The notes under the pieces: generated by a model
Told to the model about the DNA's origin: nothing
The model's database searches: none
Seen by the model: only the letters and a program-made list of their open reading frames with translations
Part shown: piece after piece, positions 61,106-64,000 of the stretch
Layout: each line of letters begins with the position of its first letter
How positions within the stretch are numbered: position 1 is the first letter of the stretch
NCBI GenBank assembly: GCA_024405435.1
Contig: JAKSOU010000002.1
Span: 20,044-84,043 of the forward strand
From: Akkermansia sp.
Lineage (GTDB): Bacteria > Verrucomicrobiota > Verrucomicrobiia > Verrucomicrobiales > Akkermansiaceae
DNA length: 64,000 nucleotides
Reading direction: 5' to 3'
Translations under genes and position numbers: made by a program

Positions 61106-62404
61106 CTACGGGACGACGAGCCAGATGGGGGCGTCTGCGTTGAATTGGGGCATCTCCAGGGCGCCGCCCAGATGGCCTTGGAGCATCTGCTGCAGGTCGG
61201 GCGCAGATGGCGGGGTGGAGAAGTTGGTGCGGAAGAGGTCCAGCTTGGAGTTGTCGTACGCGCTGCCCTCCTTCCGTTGGATGAGGACGGCGAATCCGAA
61301 GAAGCCGCCGGGTACCTCCGAGATGAGGATTTCGATGGGATAGGTCTTGCCCTTCTGCACGGTGAACTCCCTGCCGGCGGTGAGGCCTCCCAGTTCGGCG
61401 TTCCACTTGGGGATGGAGGGTTGCGTGATGAACTCGTAGCCCCTGTGGGCGGCGTCCCTGCCCTCTTTTATGGCCTGGTGGTAGGCTTGGCCGCTGCCGC
61501 TCGCGCTGATGGAGCCGAGGGTGGTGGCCTTGTCGGTGCCGTCGAACGCGGAGGGGATGGCCCAGCCCGCCTCCAGCACGGTCTGGTTGTTGAAGCGGAT
61601 CATCAGCGCGTCGTCGCCCGTGCCCACAAAGCGGAACGTGCCGGAGACCGGAGCCTTCACCTTGCCGCGGTACACCGCCACCCAGGCGGACGGCTGAACC
61701 TTGTCCGCGCACCGGTAGCACTCCGGCGCGTAGGCGGCCGACACCGTGCCGGGCAGCATGAAGTGCGAGGCGTACAGCTTGGTGGGCGACTGGTAGTACT
61801 TGGAGAGCACCCCGGGGTTCCAGCTCTTGGAGAATTCGTTGAGGATGCGCATAACCTCGATGCGCCCGGCGGCCTCCACGTGGTCGCCGCTGAGTTGGAT
61901 GCCGGTGGGCGAGCCCTGGCGGGTCTGCTTGAGGTCGTAGAAGGTGCCCTCCAGCGCGGAGCCGCCCGCCTCGTCATCGCCCAGGACGCCGCCGCCCGTG
62001 CCGGGGCCGGGGCCCAGGTCGCCTATGCCGATACCCAGGTTCAGGTTGGCGGAGGTGCCCACCGAGGTGTCGTCCAACGGCACGTCGACCCGCTCCACCT
62101 TCACCTCCGCGGAGGCGAAGGCCACAACGACGGACGGCGCGACCTCGTGCGAGGGCGAGGACGGGCTGGACGTCAGGTCCTGCACGGTGGGCTGCTTGGC
62201 GGGTGGCAGATTCACCTCCGGGGGCAGGTAGGGCATGAACTCGGGCTCCGCCTGCCCCGCGATGAATATCACCGTGAAGAAGAGGACGAGACCGCCGAGC
62301 AGCAGGAACAGGATTCCCGCCGCGGTGGAGGATACCTTGTTTCGCGTGGCCGCCCTCTTGAGCGCGGCCTCCGCCCTTTGCGTCATTTGGATGTGCAGTG
62401 CCAT
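61106..62404 (-). CDS. PA14-like domain membrane protein, copy 2
   Basis: 432 aa with the same layout as copy 1: MALHIQMTQRAEAALKR, membrane helix (about 28-50), stalk, Gly-rich linker, and PA14-like domain (VYRGKVKAPVSGTFRFVGTGDDALMIRFNNQTVLEAGW). The PA14 part is strongly conserved between the copies while the stalk (about 55-150) has diverged, so length and spacing matter more than stalk sequence. Its own promoter, TTGAAA-17-TACGAT, lies near 62440-62470 and leaves a longer leader. Function unknown; glycan or wall binding is a reasonable guess. Confidence 0.7.
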   Translation of the reverse strand: MALHIQMTQRAEAALKRAATRNKVSSTAAGILFLLLGGLVLFFTVIFIAGQAEPEFMPYLPPEVNLPPAKQPTVQDLTSSPSSPSHEVAPSVVVAFASAEVKVERVDVPLDDTSVGTSANLNLGIGIGDLGPGPGTGGGVLGDDEAGGSALEGTFYDLKQTRQGSPTGIQLSGDHVEAAGRIEVMRILNEFSKSWNPGVLSKYYQSPTKLYASHFMLPGTVSAAYAPECYRCADKVQPSAWVAVYRGKVKAPVSGTFRFVGTGDDALMIRFNNQTVLEAGWAIPSAFDGTDKATTLGSISASGSGQAYHQAIKEGRDAAHRGYEFITQPSIPKWNAELGGLTAGREFTVQKGKTYPIEILISEVPGGFFGFAVLIQRKEGSAYDNSKLDLFRTNFSTPPSAPDLQQMLQGHLGGALEMPQFNADAPIWLVVP

Positions 62405-62506
62405 AATCGTGTGCCGGAGGTTTGCCCGGTTACACGTATCGTATGGTCCGCCACGCCCGTTTTCAAGAAGGAAACGCCCCCGAATCTGTTACATTTGTGT
62501 AACATG

Positions 62507-62684
62507 AAATTTACAATCTACAATTTACGATTTACAATTTTGCAAGTTCGGCGGCGGGACTCCCAGTCCCTTGCAAACTCCGAAAAAGGGTCGTCTGGCA
62601 TACTGCCAGACGACCCTTGGTAATCTTGTGCCGTAGGCACCTAACTTACAAATTGTCAATTGTAAATCGTCAATTGTAAATTTT
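62507..62684. repeat. Inverted pair of GATTTAC-type tracts around a terminator
   Basis: Tract 62507-62546 and the inverted tract 62645-62684 enclose two hairpins. The second tract contains the last codons (IYN) and the stop of the GH123 gene. Confidence 0.65.
62582..62618 (-). terminator. Intrinsic terminator of GH123 gene
   Basis: 13-bp stem GGGTCGTCTGGCA with loop TAC; on the minus strand it is followed by CTTTTTC. Confidence 0.8.
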
Positions 62685-64000
62685 GATGGCCTCCTTGGCA
62701 CGCTGAACATCTTGTGCGTGGGTGTTGCCGAAGGCGTTTTGGAGGGTGAAGATTTCCTGGAGGGTCTTGTCGAGGGCATCGGTGTTGCCGCGTTCGCGGA
62801 GGATGCGGACCTTCTCGTATTCCTCGATGCCGTCGCGCATGCGTTCGAAGCGGATGCTGGAGAGGTTTCCGGGGTAGACGAGGAAGCAGTCGCCGGAGGG
62901 CCAGGTGCCGAAATCGGTGCAGTCGAAGGGGTTTCTGTTCCAGGAATTGTAGGCCCAGCGGGAGTATCCGTCCAGGTGGTTGGCGGCGGCGAAGAGCGGC
63001 AGCCACTCCGCCTCCGCGGGCGGGGAGAAGGTGAAGGTGTTGGGCTTCTGCGGGCCGCAGCAGGTGTAGAAAATGGTCTTGCCGCCCTGCCCTTTCCGCT
63101 CCTTCTTGAGCTGCGGGGTGAGCATGCCGGTGTGCTCCAGCGCGGGGGAGAGCACGTACACGCCCTGGGAGACCTCGCTGGGCTTGTTGACGGAGGAGAC
63201 GATGCGGAGTTCCGGCGCGCACTTGCGGATGACGGCCATGGCGGCGCGCACGAGGTCGTCGCCGCGTTCATCCAGCGCGATGGAGGTGCGGTCGAGCCAT
63301 CCCTTCTCCTGAAGGTGGTTGCGGAAATCTTTCAGGAAGTGGCCCCAGACGCGCTCGAAATCCGGGCTCTTGTGGTCCAGGTGTAGCGTGCCGGAGGCGG
63401 GTTTGTCCGCAGCCTCGTTCCGGTAGCGGATGTTCATGCCCCAGGGTATCATGGTGTAGCAGAAGATGTCGGCATCCTTCATGCCGACCTCGTTCATCAT
63501 GAACTCCACCCAGGTGTCGAACGCGGAGTAGTCGTAGTGCATCTCGCCGTCCGCGCCCATGATCCAGTCCACCTGAGAGGGGAACCAGTCGTAGGTCTGG
63601 CCGTTCCATGCCTCGTCGATGATGGCGCAGGTGATGGCCTTCTGCCCGGCATCCGCCAGACGCTTCATGAGGGGCTTCATGATGGCCAGGTGCTCCGGGC
63701 TCCAGGGTTTCACGCCGTGCCATCGCGCCACGGATTCCGGCTGCTGCCAGAGGTCGAAATGCATCTTCCACTCGGCGGGCGGCGGCAGCTCGTCGCCGAG
63801 CACCTCCAGCTCCACGGGGCATGTCACGGCGGGGCAGCCGTCTGCCCGCACTACCACAGAGCCGGTATAGGTGCCGGCCTTGAGTTCTCTAGGGATATCC
63901 ACCTGCACCCAGACGGGACGCAACACGCCCGCAGGGTTGTCGCAGATGTTTTCATCGCCTATGATATCCGCCACCACCTTTCCGGCGGCCTTGGTGTAGC
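62670..64000 (-). CDS. GH123-type beta-N-acetylgalactosaminidase, 5' end outside window
   Basis: Open to the right edge; 443 codons visible. The N-terminal beta-sandwich end (VWVQVDIPRELKAGTYTGSVVV) and the DUF4091-type TIM barrel are present, with IALDERGDD giving the Asp-Glu pair used by GH123 enzymes in substrate-assisted hydrolysis of terminal beta-GalNAc. YSRWAYNSWN and SIRFERMRDGIEEYEKV are typical of the family C terminus. Glycolipid or mucin glycans are likely substrates. The signal peptide, if any, is beyond the window. C-terminal residues come from a repeat tract. Confidence 0.82.
   Translation of the reverse strand, partial: YTKAAGKVVADIIGDENICDNPAGVLRPVWVQVDIPRELKAGTYTGSVVVRADGCPAVTCPVELEVLGDELPPPAEWKMHFDLWQQPESVARWHGVKPWSPEHLAIMKPLMKRLADAGQKAITCAIIDEAWNGQTYDWFPSQVDWIMGADGEMHYDYSAFDTWVEFMMNEVGMKDADIFCYTMIPWGMNIRYRNEAADKPASGTLHLDHKSPDFERVWGHFLKDFRNHLQEKGWLDRTSIALDERGDDLVRAAMAVIRKCAPELRIVSSVNKPSEVSQGVYVLSPALEHTGMLTPQLKKERKGQGGKTIFYTCCGPQKPNTFTFSPPAEAEWLPLFAAANHLDGYSRWAYNSWNRNPFDCTDFGTWPSGDCFLVYPGNLSSIRFERMRDGIEEYEKVRILRERGNTDALDKTLQEIFTLQNAFGNTHAQDVQRAKEAIKIYN

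Overview
The window looks like a chromosomal stretch from a high-GC, Gram-negative-type bacterium. Lipoproteins with lipoboxes, an LptF/LptG-type permease, DsbD, a phosphoethanolamine-transferase-like enzyme and many Sec signal peptides point to an outer membrane. The mix of a secreted alpha-L-fucosidase, two clan GH-D (GH36-like) enzymes, a GH123-type hexosaminidase, CBM9-like and PA14-like domains, and the cdaA / short ybbR / bioD gene order suggests a host-associated member of the Verrucomicrobiota/PVC group. This is inferred from gene content only; nothing here fixes a lower rank. I found no rRNA, convincing tRNA, CRISPR array, integrase, transposase or prophage.

Layout. 0-11 kb: a minus-strand block with a phosphoesterase, two tandem M29 aminopeptidases split by a four-helix-bundle gene, aroB, a degenerate Fic protein with its own promoter/operator region, a CBM9-like gene plus dnaG, and a fucosidase plus pseudokinase pair. 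11-16 kb: a regulatory region with tandem palindromes, small redox-type genes, a candidate small RNA, two secreted repeat proteins, OsmC, two lipoproteins and tlyA. 16-19 kb: a duplicated leader plus signal-peptide cassette feeding two secreted proteins. 19-29 kb: a DEAD-box helicase, class I fumarase, the lipid/envelope run cdsA-dagK-eptA-like, and a TerB-AAA+ ATPase. 29-43 kb: trpB, MerR, rpmI-rplT, two GH36-like enzymes, recQ, and two CAP-domain proteins. 43-64 kb: rarA plus a dynamin-like GTPase, ankyrin-copA-ybaK, a SUFU-like protein, cdaA-ybbR-bioD, lptF, a CysJ-like flavoprotein, gpmI, dsbD, tatD with two PA14-like membrane proteins, and a GH123 gene cut by the right edge.

Two properties run through the whole window. 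First, many transcription units have a recognisable TTGnnn / TAnnnT promoter ending 6-8 nt before the start codon, so the mRNAs should be leaderless or nearly so; Shine-Dalgarno motifs are scarce. Second, short AT-rich oligomer tracts of a few families sit at gene ends, often as inverted pairs around GC-rich hairpins, and supply the stop codon of several genes. Tandem paralogue pairs are unusually common, and two of them share near-identical 5' segments that end abruptly.
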